Source: Oikopleura dioica (lineage: Eukaryota; Chordata; Appendicularia; Copelata; Oikopleuridae). From it: DNA of 64,000 bases. Of this stretch, positions 44,920 through 54,346 are shown one piece after another. Positions within the stretch are counted from its first letter, which is position 1. The number at the start of each line of letters is the position of its first letter. Below the pieces are notes generated by a model, which saw nothing but the letters and a program-made list of their open reading frames with translations, was not told the DNA's origin and searched no databases. The stretch spans positions 4,717,001 through 4,781,000 of the forward strand of contig OU015567.1 in the NCBI GenBank assembly GCA_907165135.1, in the 5' to 3' direction. The translations under genes were made by a program, and so were the position numbers.

Positions 44920-46618
44920 TTAATAAAACGCTTCCCTTTGCATTTCTTTGTTGTCAATAGGAATATCTCGAACAGACTCAGATTGTAAGTCCATTTCAAA
45001 AAGCATTCGATTCCCATAAAAAGATTCGTAACAAGGACTTGAGTAATGAAAAGAGCGCAGTGTCCTTAAAAATAAAAAGTATAAATTTACTCGAAATCAA
45101 ACAAACCAATTGAATTTTTTTCATTAGGAAAAAATATATTCTCTGCAGACGGCGCTGGATAAAGAATCGCAGTTTCGTAGCTTATACGGGACTCGTAGGT
45201 AATGACGGTATCTGATTTTTCAACGAGACTAAAAGATTGACATTAACGTCTAGAAGAGAACCATAAAAATTATTTTAATAAGCCCAGAAAAATTCGGGCC
45301 AACTCCGGTCTGCAACTGTCTAAACATAAGCAGTTTGCAGGTCCTTCGGGCCGGTTAACCTTATTCGCGGACTCTCGAAGAAAAACCGGTCCGCCGGCCC
45401 TGCGGACCGACTGAGCCCGGTCTCGAGCTGTAGAAAAAAAAGCGTCTTGCCGGCCCTTCGGACCGGTTCCGCCAAATTTCCAGATGATGAAGAAAAAACA
45501 GCTTTATGGCCCTACGTGCCGACTCAGCAAAGTCTCGAGCTGTAAAAAAAAGCTTGCCCGCCCTTCGAGCAAGTTACGCCAATTTTCGAGCTAATCAAAA
45601 AAAAAGCGGCTTGCCGGCCTTTCGGACCGGTTCCGCTAAATTGCATGAAGATCAAGAGAAAACAGCTTGACGGCCCTTCGGACCGAGTCAGCCCAGTCTC
45701 GAGCTGCCCAAGAAAAAGTAGCTTGAGGGCCCTTTTGGCCCGTTCAGCCAGTCTAGAGCTGTTCGAGAAAAAGCGATTTGCCGGCCCTTCGGACCGGTTC
45801 CGCCAAATTGCATAATGATCATGAAAAAACGGCTTGAGGGCCCTTCGGACCGAGTCAGCCCAGTCTCGAGCTGCCCAAGAAAAAGTAGCTTGAGGGCCCT
45901 TTTGGCCCGTTCAGCCAGTCTAGAGCTGTTCGAGAAAAAGCGATTTGCCGGCCCTTCGGACCGGTTCCGCCAAATTGCATAATGATCATGAAAAAACGGC
46001 TTGACAGACCAACTCAGCCAAGTCTCGAGCTTTTCTTTAAAAGCGGCTTGCCATCCCTTCGGGCCGGTTCCGCGAAAACACGAGACGATAAAGAATAAGA
46101 AGCTTGAATTCTGTTTATAATTAATTGATTTTTGTTCTGTGGAAAAATTTTTGACAAATAATAAGCAATCAAGGAAGCCTATTTTTGCCGTTTTTGTCAG
46201 CGAGATGACCACAGAACTAGATCAATGCTTACTTGAATTCTTTTACTTATTTGAAAAAAGCTTTCAGGAAAAATTCTGACAAAGAACGTCCTGGATCTCT
46301 CCATTTTGAAACAATGTCATCCTGATTACTGAAGAGCTTAATTCAATCCCCCAATATTCTTATGTTGACGCTTTACCTTGACTTAAATTCATCATTTAAT
46401 AAATGAATTTTTTTTCTCTCGTTAGGTAAAGGTGTCGCTCTTGTGGAAGAGCTGAAAATCTCTGGCATCGAATCTCTACGGCTTCTGTTTTTTGCATTTG
46501 TAAAGATTTCATCAAGATATTTATCGAAAATTTCTCCGTTTCGAGTGACAATAATGAGTAGAAAGCTGTTCAATAGTGTCGAAACAAGAAACAAGAAAGA
46601 AATTTTCAGAAAATTCAT
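44920..46618 (-). CDS. secreted precursor-like protein with a minisatellite in its intron
   Basis: Exon 1 (46618-46373) has a signal peptide (FLKISFLFLVSTLLNSFLLIIV), a furin-like site NRSRRDS, and ends at a GTAAAG donor. Exon 2 begins at about 45240 (LVEKSDTVITYESRISYET) after a TTTTAG acceptor in matching phase. A very short intron (26 nt) near 45090 would link it to the last segment, ending EMQREAFY at TAA 44920-44922. Intron 1 is about 1.1 kb, far above the local norm, and holds the GC-rich minisatellite. Unknown family. Confidence 0.45.
45282..46090. repeat. GC-rich minisatellite (GCCGGCCCTTCGGACCGG type)
   Basis: About a dozen degenerate 55-65-bp units, each with a palindromic core GGCCCTTCGGACCG and a GAAAAAGC spacer. 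One compound unit of 167 bp is repeated almost exactly in tandem (GCTTGAGGGCCCTTTTGGCC recurs at 45721 and 45888). Base composition contrasts sharply with the AT-rich surroundings. The cores can form stable stems. Confidence 0.85.
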
Positions 46619-46871
46619 CCTGAAATGATGATCATTGAAAAGAAATTCAGCCTGAGGTACTCATTTCGCACTTTTGATTTCATCTAGTGGTAAAAGAGCG
46701 CCTTTTCACAGCTTAAAAATAAACTAGTTTTTTTTTTTGTCTCGAAAAGCGAATTTTCGCGTTAAGTGACCCCATTAAGGGTATCGGTGATAAGATTTCT
46801 GCTGAAAATCACACCCTTATATTTATCTGTATCTAAAGCTCGTTATCACTTCAAACAAAAACGCCTAGCTT

Positions 46872-47300
46872 TCAAAAGTTTGCGACACATTTTTCGTTCT
46901 TGAATCTATAAAATGTTCCCGCTAAAGCGTCCTCAAGTGCGCCGCTTTGCGAGACCGCAGTTTCTACTCGCACCGACAAGTCTGCAACCGAAGTCTCGAC
47001 TGAAGTTTTCAGCGTGTCAGTTTTGGTTGAAATCTTTGTCAGATCTTCACGGATAGTTCCGATGGTATCTGTGGCCATTTCTTCAAGTCGCTTGTGGAAA
47101 GTAACTGTCACGTTTTCTATTTTCTCGTCGACATTTCCATCCCATCTTAATTCTAAATCGCCGATTCTGGACTCCAGTTCGAAAGCAGTTGCGTCACCCA
47201 TGTGCTCTTCAACAGCAGTGAGAATCTTTGTTATGCCTTCTGGTCGCAATTCGAAATGTTCAACTTTACCAACAGTTGGTAAACTCGTGGTTCAGTCGAA
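46872..47300 (-). CDS. coiled-coil exon of an unidentified gene
   Basis: Minus-strand frame from about 47300 (LPTVGKVEHFELRPEGITKI) to TAG 46872. It is dominated by heptad-like sequence (KRLEEMATDTIGTIREDL, TDTLKTSVETSVADLSVRVE). No start codon is evident upstream; the frame enters from an AG near 47290, so it is a 3' exon. An upstream 68-codon frame at 47868-47662 with a hydrophobic core (LTLTITVLVLDSVLALVV) could be part of the same gene. Confidence 0.4.
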
Positions 47301-48155
47301 AAACACGAGAATTTTGCACCCGGAGGAAAATATATCACTAAAAGAGCCGCGATGAAAGCGTGGTGGCTTCGGTGTCCGCACCGGTTTTGGTGTCCGCCCG
47401 CGATTCTGATCAGGTTATCTTCTCTATTTTTCTTTGCCTTTCCAAATTGCTCTCCCTCTAAAATTCCCGAAAATTTCAAACCCACAGCTGAATCTCACTT
47501 ATTTAAATCAAGATGCAAACATAAGTACCCGTGAAAAATAAAAAATTCTTCATCGATTTTCTGGAGAGAAGAAATGCGCATGTAGAACTCTCGACACAGT
47601 CCCAAAGTCCGCACGGTAGGTACCCCTCAAAGGTACCGAAATCAAAATATTTTTTGCTCTTTTATCTAAACCTCTTCTCCAACAAAATAGTAATTCCAAA
47701 AAAACTATTTCCAATATTCAAAATTGTGAAAAAATCGAGAGCTTTTGCGTTGTACCCGACCACCAGCGCAAGAACTGAGTCGAGAACCAATACAGTAATT
47801 GTCAAGGTTAATTGAAAATTACGGTAACTAGAACTAGCACTGGACGAGGCACAAAAAAGTCGCATCATAAAACCAGGTTTGAGCTTTTAGCTCATTTTTC
47901 TTTGTAGCTCAAAAATACGCAAAGTCTCTCAATTCTTCTGATTTCGAGTTTTATCAAGTTAAAAATAAATTTAAGTACCTATATTTTTGCTGCAATTGTT
48001 AACATGTAAGTAGCGTCATTTTCAAATTAGTTCTATGCTCAAGAGAAAAATCAGCCCATCGTATTCCCCGCCGAGAATTATCCTATTTCGTGAGTCAACG
48101 AAAATAAAAACAAAGAAATAAAATAACCCTTTTTTAGAAGATTCCTTCTTTTCAG

Positions 48156-48412
48156 ACAAAAGAATTGTCGGCCGGTGCTCCAACAAATCTCGCAACAAAC
48201 GTCGCAAGAAAAATATTATCGATAAGATAGCCCAGTACGTTTCCAAGAATGGCAGCCAATTCGAAAATATGATGCGAGAGAAGCAACGGCGCAATTCTGG
48301 AGCTTTACACAGTGCACTAGACACGGTTTTCAACCAACACGCCATTTTTCCTTTCTGTACTTTTTGTGAAAAGAAATCGACAAAGCGATGGATAGGTAGT
48401 GAGCCTGGTTAA
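48156..48412 (+). pseudogene. SURP-domain fragment, CHERP-like
   Basis: After a TTTTCAG acceptor the frame reads KSRNKRRKKN then IIDKIAQYVSKNGSQFENMM and REKQRRN. This is the SURP (SWAP) module signature and, from memory, closest to the N-terminal SURP of CHERP, a spliceosome-associated protein. The usual continuation (N.....F.FL) is lost and the frame ends at TAA 48410-48412. No RPR/CID or G-patch part follows. It looks like a captured or truncated exon rather than a whole gene. Confidence 0.5.
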
Positions 48413-48443
48413 CTGGAGCTTTTTCTTACATAAATAATTCTAG

Positions 48444-48905
48444 ACCAACGACCGGGCAGTCTCGATTTTCGGGGCTGACGCTAGACACTCAGTTGAGTCG
48501 GCAGACATCGCTGGCACCAAAAGAGCTCGAAGGAATCTTCACTTTTGAAGGAGTCTCGCACGACTTACTGCTCTCAAATGGGAAGCTTTATTGGGAGCCA
48601 ATTACAGTCGATATTCAAGGTACTGAGGCACCGGGAAAGTACTGTGTTAAAATTGAAAAATTCGTGATTGGTGTCCGCGTCAGAAAAATCAGAACTGTTC
48701 GATCGAGGACAAACATGGTCGATTGTAACAGGAAGGGCTTTCATAAACTTCTGGTTGAAATGCGATAGAGTCGAAAAAAGCCAGATTAGGATTCAGCTGG
48801 AGAGTAATTGCGGACGATGAAGAGTTCGACTTCACCTTTAACAACGATACAGAAGAACTTGTTCGAACCTGGGCAAGCGCTATCCTCAAAATCATACGGA
48901 AACGC
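48444..48905 (+). pseudogene. ceramide-kinase-like N-terminal fragment
   Basis: The first exon-like block (to 48619) reads PKELEGIFTFEGVSHDLLLS and NGKLYWEPITVD, similar in pattern to the N-terminal PH-like region of CERK/CERKL proteins. A GT donor follows. A second block near 48780-48890 reads LGFSWRVIADDEEFDFTFNN and ELVRTWASAI, matching the end of that domain. The catalytic diacylglycerol-kinase-type domain is absent downstream. A truncated copy is the simplest reading. Confidence 0.4.
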
Positions 48906-49003
48906 CTTTTATTTCTAAAAATCATGCAAAAGTTTTTATCGAAAATTCCGACGCAAAAGATCTTCCAACTATTCCAAATATTTTGGATTTTCAATTCGTT
49001 TTA

Positions 49004-49348
49004 TTAACCGGTGCAATAAATGAGAAACAGATCAAATTCACGGTCGGTCTTGGGAAGAGGGTCGCAATCAAAAGTAGTTGTTGTGATCGTAGAAGTAGTA
49101 GCTGTAGTCGTAGTAGAAGCTGTCGCAGAAGACGAAATCATCATTGCTGGGAGAGATTCTTCTGAGTTATCGTCACATTTGCCGGCTAAAAAAATGTCAA
49201 TCGTATCAGATTAAAAGTACTTACAGGCAATCAGGTACATAATCGCCACACCCAAGCCGAGGGAAAAAAGAGCAAGAACGATGATGTCTGCCAAGGACAA
49301 AAGGTAAGATCTCATCTTCCATCGAGATTGTCCTTCCAAGTCGTCCAT
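49004..49348 (-). CDS. small type II membrane protein with Ser/Thr stalk
   Basis: Exons 49348-49225 and 49185-49004 (39-bp intron) give 101 residues. Basic N-terminus (QSRWKMRSY), a TM helix (LADIIVLALFSLGLGVAIMY), then GKCDD and a Ser/Thr-rich stretch (ATASTTTTATTSTITTTT) ending FDCDPLPKTD...IYCTG. The layout is a miniature of the mucin/lectin gene at 9816, without the lectin domain. It may be a truncated member of such a family. Confidence 0.55.
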
Positions 49349-49947
49349 TTGTGTTGAAAAAGAGGTTAATTTTTTGAAAAAAATACTGTATATTAAAAAT
49401 AAATATACAGTTTGTTTCCAGTTTTCCGGAGTCCATTTTTCCGGACACTTTTCCGATTATAAGGCATTTAAGTGGGGCACTGCAAAATAAATCATGCTAG
49501 AAGTTTACTTCGCGGAAAATCGAGAAATGTCTGTTTCTCGAAAAAAATTTAAGTATTTTTGGTGGGACATGCATTTTTTGCAGGTGACCCAATTTTCCGG
49601 ACATTTTTTGAAAATCTGAGGACAAAATTAGTCCGGAAAAATGGAAACATACTGTAACTGAAAAGAATTCTCTGTAGAAAACTTTCACAATAAAATTTAT
49701 AACGTTATAAAGATTAAAAATATAAATAAATTTATCTGTTTCTCAAGACGATTCAAAAAATTAACCTCTGTTTTGATAATCTTCTCTCAAATCTCTTTTT
49801 TAAGTATTTTTCAAATCGGAATAATTATGATATGAATATTCAAGCGCAAGTTCACTTCCAAAAAATGCGTCAAAAGAGGGCGCACACGTGACATGGCGCT
49901 CGTGCAACAGTAGCTCTGATTATCATAGTACTCAAGGATAATCAAAT

Positions 49948-50141
49948 TCAGTTCCTTATCGCTCAAAAATCAAGGATCATCGATTCAACCCTGAGCTTGA
50001 CGAATTCAACCACACCGCCTTCGACAAAAGATTCGCCTTCATCGCAGGCATAGAAGCGCGAGAAAAGAGCATTTTGAAAAAGAAGCTGAAAAAAGTGAAA
50101 AACGCGGACCTCAAGCATGATATGCACAATCTCATGAACAG
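49948..50141 (+). pseudogene. RRP36 single-exon fragment
   Basis: The frame reads IKDHRFNPELDEFNHTAFDK, RFAFIAGIEAREKSILKKKL and KKVKNADLKHDMHNLMNR, then a clean GTAATC donor. This is the conserved core of RRP36 (18S rRNA processing, nucleolus). Neither the start nor the diagnostic C-terminal part (the PYFLKKSE-type block) is found nearby, so only one exon is present. Its reading frame is intact, so the capture or duplication would be recent, or further exons lie outside the window. Confidence 0.55.
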
Positions 50142-50234
50142 GTAATCGAATCATTATTTCTTGACTCGGCAACCTGTGCAAAAACCTGAGTCAGGTTTGA
50201 TGAAAAGCCGCTTTGCGGCTTCACCTAAATTGCC

Positions 50235-50624
50235 ATGTCTATTGAAACCTGTGACCTTAAGAACACTGACTCAGGAGTCCTGAAGGAAAAGAGCGAAAAG
50301 GCCAGCTCGAAAATGTCCGATCATCAACTCGCGAAGAAAGAAGCGACGAAAGAAAAGAAACAGGCGAGACAAATCATCTCTTCCTGCCAGGAGAAATGTC
50401 TTTTGAAAACAAAACTGATGGGAGAAAGGATTGAATCGGATACAAAGCCGGAAAAGAAGAAACCAAAGAATTCAACGCTGGAGCCGAAGTCGTCTACTCC
50501 TACTCGAAAAAAGTCCCCTGCTCGATCGCAGCAGAAGATGGACCAGCAGCTGAGAGAGCAGAAATTGGACGCAAGAAGGTCATCAAGTAGAATTCGTCCA
50601 TCAATTATCCCTGCCGAGGGATAA
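50235..50624 (+). CDS. Lys/Ser-rich protein of unknown function
   Basis: A 129-codon frame, very basic (KKEATKEKKQARQ, KPEKKKPKNST, TPTRKKSPARSQQKMDQQL), with no signal or TM. It ends one base pair before the right-hand inverted repeat begins. It could be nuclear, or a downstream exon of the RRP36-like piece, but it lacks the expected RRP36 C-terminal motif. Confidence 0.4.
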   Translation: MSIETCDLKNTDSGVLKEKSEKASSKMSDHQLAKKEATKEKKQARQIISSCQEKCLLKTKLMGERIESDTKPEKKKPKNSTLEPKSSTPTRKKSPARSQQKMDQQLREQKLDARRSSSRIRPSIIPAEG

Positions 50625-50625
50625 T

Positions 50626-51038
50626 TCAGTGCTGAGCTTTGCTTGCAGGCGGACAGCGCCGCCACGCGGCCCACGCGCTGTTACGTAATCGCCGCGCCGC
50701 CGCTTTTTGTTTTTCTCTCTCGACAGCTTTTGCATTTTTGTCGGCGTTTCTACAACCCGATCACGCTCAAAACTCGAAGCGAGCTTCTCTTAGTGATCAG
50801 AATCATCCTCCATCAAGAATTATTGAAATTTATAAATGCGCCTGGCCTCCAGAGCGTTATCAAATTTCGACCTTTGACCTATCATAAAATCAAGGAAGAC
50901 TTGCCAAATCGACTTTTTTGATTTTAAATCGTTTTTTCTTGCTCTTTTCAACATTCTGATCGATTTATAAGACACAACTGACGCAAAAAACGAGATTTTG
51001 CAATTCTTGCAAATTTATATTTACACCACCCAATGCTA
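50626..51038 (-). repeat. right copy of the inverted ~0.4-kb repeat
   Basis: Reverse-orientation partner of 33278-33681, starting TCAGTGCTGAGC and ending CCCAATGCTA. Outer flank on this side is GGTTGACGG. On the left copy the outer flank is AATGTAGG. A 4-bp AGGT can be drawn as a shared flank, which is too short to be convincing. Confidence 0.8.
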
Positions 51039-51042
51039 GGTT

Positions 51043-51396
51043 GACGGGGAAATGGAAATGATTATTTGAAAGATGTTTGGCTTCTTATGAATGACTCATG
51101 GTCACAAATTGGATCATTGAAAGAGGTATTTTTAAATCACTTGAACGTGTTCTGGTGGTTTTAATGGCTTCAAAAAATAGCAAAAGATTAATTTTTAATA
51201 TATATTTTAGGGCGATGCCTCTCACTCATCAATAAAAATAAATAACTCGATTTTCATCATTTCTGGCGAAGAATATCCACTTCAAAGAGTTGAGATAGAA
51301 GGAGACGAAGTCAAAAATTCCGAAATTATTGGTCGTCATAGCTCTTACGAAGCGCATCCAGTCTTGCTTCAAGTACCTGTAGGATTCTGTGTTTGA
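51043..51396 (+). pseudogene. 3' end of a kelch-like gene
   Basis: From the edge of the inverted repeat the frame reads GNGNDYLKDVWLLMNDSWSQ, IGSLKE, then after an 84-bp intron (51126-51210) INNSIFIISGEEYPLQRVEI and HPVLLQVPVGFCV to TGA 51394-51396. The DVW...NDSW..IG and IFIISG...RVEI patterns are kelch/propeller repeats. There is no start; the sequence begins at the repeat boundary. It complements in content, though not perfectly, the kelch-like stretch that ends at 33277. Confidence 0.6.
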
Positions 51397-51462
51397 TATA
51401 TTTCAAAACTTAAACCCCGGAATTTAAAATTCTCTAAAATTAAGAATCAAAATATTTGTACT

Positions 51463-52373
51463 TTATTTCCAAGGACAGTCAGGTCTTGCCATGCATTTGA
51501 CATAATATACCAAAATTATCCAGATCGTCACATGACCGCAGAGAGTCGCAAAAATCATTCCCGCACAGTATTCCATCAATTCCTGCGAGTAAATCTGAGC
51601 CATTTTGTAGTTTTTCAGCGTTTTCGGGTATTTCCTCGTTTCATCGTCTATCTTAAAAACGGGTCATCGAACTTTGTTTCAGTTGATTTTACCAGTCGCT
51701 GTTTTTTCTTTGCGAGAAAGCCAATCGGGAAAAAGAGGATAAAGAGGATGAAAACAAGGCAGGAATGACGCTCAACAGGAAAGCCTAAATTATATAAGAG
51801 ACAAAATTCTTTGAAAAAATCTTACCTTGAAAATCAGAATCTTCTCTTTCCTGCAGCAGCAATGCGTTTTCATCCTCTCTTTCTCTTGCTAATCTTTCGT
51901 TTATTTCTAAAAAAAATAGTGGCTGGTAAAAATTCGAAAAGACCTTTTTCTATTCACCTTTGACAGAGTCCGCGAATCGTTCCTGCTCTTGATTTTCATC
52001 AAATCTCGAAGTTTTACTCATTTCAGCTGACAAAATGAAGCCCTTGGCCAAAAATTCTAGCGTTCGGGATAAGCTAGCCCGTGTTTCTTTTTGACTTTTT
52101 GGTCTTAGCGACCTGTCAGTCATCATTTCATATTTTTTTCTTTCCGAAAATATGAAAATCTTTTCCTGTCGACTGAGTCGCGGCTTTGGCGTTTCTTTTG
52201 GAAATTTAAAGTCGCAAACATCCTTAATTTTTTCATGAAAAATTATTGATAAGGGCGAGATTTATTTGTTGATGAAAAAAAAAAGATCGATTTACTTTGG
52301 CGGCATTGGCAAAAGAAAAAGCTTTTCCAGCTTTGGCTCCTTTAATCTCTTCTTGATTAAAACTCGGGTTCAT
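51463..52373 (-). CDS. two-TM membrane protein, unknown
   Basis: Five exons (52373-52296, 52222-51958, 51906-51826, 51784-51693, 51651-51463) with introns of 73, 51, 41 and 41 bp give 234 residues. A cytosolic-type N-terminal half is charged and partly coiled (QERFADSVKEINERLARERE). Two TM helices follow (CLVFILFILFFPIGFLA and IFATLCGHVTIWIILVYYV) with a short loop and a Cys-containing end (CMARPDCPWK). The AATAAA signal overlaps the stop codon. No family recognised. Confidence 0.65.
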
Positions 52374-53148
52374 TGTTTTTTTTTTTTTTGGAAAAAAGCT
52401 CGATAAAAAATGCACTTCGCTCAAATCTCCAAATGTGAGTGGGAAATCAATTTGTCAAATACCTTGGCATCTCGACTTGGCGCTAAGCTTATGGTTTTGG
52501 CAGGAAGAAATAAAAATATTTTTCATCAAAGAGTTTAAAAATAAAACTTGTCTTCTTTACTCATTGCGGGTCAGAAATCCCTTTACTTCCTGTTCTTCCA
52601 ATACAGTCAAAATCTTCTGATTGTAGGGTAATCTTTTCTTTCAAAATATCAAAATTCAAACCTAGCCCCCTCGAGCGAGAGGTGCTTTTTGCGCCCCCGT
52701 TAATGTGAGGCGGGGGCTTCGACCCTTTGGGTCGAAAAATACAGCAAGCTGATTGGTCTTCCTAAAATACATTTCCTTTTCTTGGTTCGTTCACCTCCCC
52801 CTTGGACCCCTTTCTTGGTGAATCCTTCTCCTTACCCTTAAAATAAGCATTAATTCTAGATATTTTTGGCATTTTGGTTGATAACGAATGAATCATTGGC
52901 TAAAAAATCACCCTTTTCTACAAATCCCTGCATTTTATAAATCCATCAAATCGAACATCCAGTATAAAAGGATTAAAAGCCTTCTTCACTTTTTTAATTT
53001 TCCCGAACTCTTGTTAACCCCGCTTTTTTCCTAAAAAATCAATGCACGACTATATTCAGCTCTTCTGGCACAAAGCCCTCCTCCTGTTTAAATTTTCATC
53101 CTCCATTCTTTCCTCGTTCGTTTTCTCTCAAAAATCCGAAAATCCGAA
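52374..53148. other. intergenic with possible orphan exon and a hairpin
   Basis: On the minus strand 52625-52560, a CAG acceptor leads into ILTVLEEQEVKGFLTRNE and a stop, which could be a terminal exon of a gene I cannot reconstruct. At 52666-52746 a GC-rich patch contains two small palindromes (GCCCCC...GGGGGC and TTCGACCC/GGGTCGAA). The rest is AT-rich. Confidence 0.4.
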
Positions 53149-53767
53149 ATGAAGCTTCTGACAAAATGCTTCCATTTGCCGACATTTTTGAAGGGAAGAG
53201 AAATTGAGATGATGGAACTGTTCGATAAGAGAAATGAAAAATTGCTCTTCAAGTTTTGGGAGTTTTTGAGGATGGAATATGCTCATGAGACGCTGAGTTT
53301 TTACATGTCGATTCAGGAGTTCAAAATCTTTGCCCAAGAGTGAGTTTTCCGAGGCTTTCTAGCTTTTCATCCCCTTTCAGGATCATCAGGCGATCCGGCA
53401 ACGAGCCCTCCTGATCTATGAAAAATATCTAAAAGAGACTTCTCCAAAAGAAGTCAACATCGACATGTGCATCAGATTTCGTCTCAAAAAGGAGATTCAA
53501 CGACTCAACTCCTCCAGCGTTCGAATCAATTCCAATGAGCTGCGGCTGATGCAAAAGACGATTTTTGAAGAGTGCGAGCGGGATGCGCTTTTGCAGCTCA
53601 AACAAGGCAGCTTTTATCGCTTCAGAGACGTGAGATTTGCTCGATTTTGGGAGGGCTAAGGTTGTGTTTAGTCGCTGAAGAAATCGCCAAGAGGAACCTT
53701 CAATACGAATACGTCGGAGCTGATCATTCAACCGATCGACTCGCACGCTCATAAAATGTTTCTATAA
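53149..53767 (+). CDS. RGS-domain protein
   Basis: Exons 53149-53337, 53381-53629 and 53672-53767 give 177 residues, nearly all one RGS domain that speeds GTP hydrolysis on G-alpha subunits. Signature stretches: FWEFLRMEYAHETLSFYMSI, QEFKIFAQ, ALLIYEKYLKETSPKEVNID, and NELRLMQKTIFEECERDALL with LKQGSFYRF. The first intron (53338-53380) has GA...AG ends; a GT donor two bases later breaks the frame. It is short, so a small RGS (R4-like) or a fragment of a larger one. The C-terminal tail (SLKKSPRGTFNTNTS) is basic. AATAAA close to 53785. Confidence 0.85.
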
Positions 53768-54346
53768 AAAACTTAATTCGTTCCAATAAAATGTATCAGC
53801 TTTCAATTCAAAAGGAGATAAGGGTCGAAAAAGGCAAAATCTTGTCACAGCAAAAATTGCTGCCCGCAAGAGCCGCCACAAGAAATCAACAACGAATGCG
53901 TCTTTGTTTTGGTTGAGCAGCTTTGAGTTTTATTTGGCAGGAGTTTGTAAACGAAAATCATAATTCATGGCATTTCCACGCCCTCATGCCATTCCGATTT
54001 GATCAGACAAATATTTTCCAATCATCTGCCGAATTCAAACCGCGCAATTAAAATCCGACTTCTCAAATTTGTCGGCTAGACATAAAAGAAAGGCAAAATA
54101 TCGTCCATAATTATGGACCATAAAACTTTTTAATAAAGGCTAAAATTTAAAAAAGACATTTATTCGGAATTTATTTGAAAAAAAAACGGATCTACAAGGG
54201 ATACATGGGACTTTTGTGGCAATGGATGATAAATGAACAAATTCGATCAAATATAAAATTCAAGGGACAAGATTCTGGAGAAATATTTTTGAAATAATTG
54301 AACTTTTTTGCTTCTTTTTTTTTTTGGTCGTGTCGTCTTTTTCTGT
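53768..54346. other. intergenic between convergent genes
   Basis: Holds the 3' ends of the RGS gene and the bZIP gene. AT-rich; nothing else recognised. Confidence 0.4.

Noticed and set aside
45688-46212. 174-codon minus-strand open frame
   Set aside because: It is a translation of the minisatellite; its repetitive RSEGP/GPKGP peptide follows from the DNA repeat.
49020-49165. Plus-strand Ser/Arg-rich frames near 49.1 kb
   Set aside because: Antisense to the Ser/Thr stalk exon of the minus-strand gene at 49004-49348, which has a clean start, intron and stop.
33278-51038. The island as a Maverick/Polinton or an integrated virus
   Set aside because: A Ulp1-type protease and membrane proteins are present, but I find no polymerase B, retroviral-type integrase, packaging ATPase or capsid gene, and the ends lack the expected duplication.
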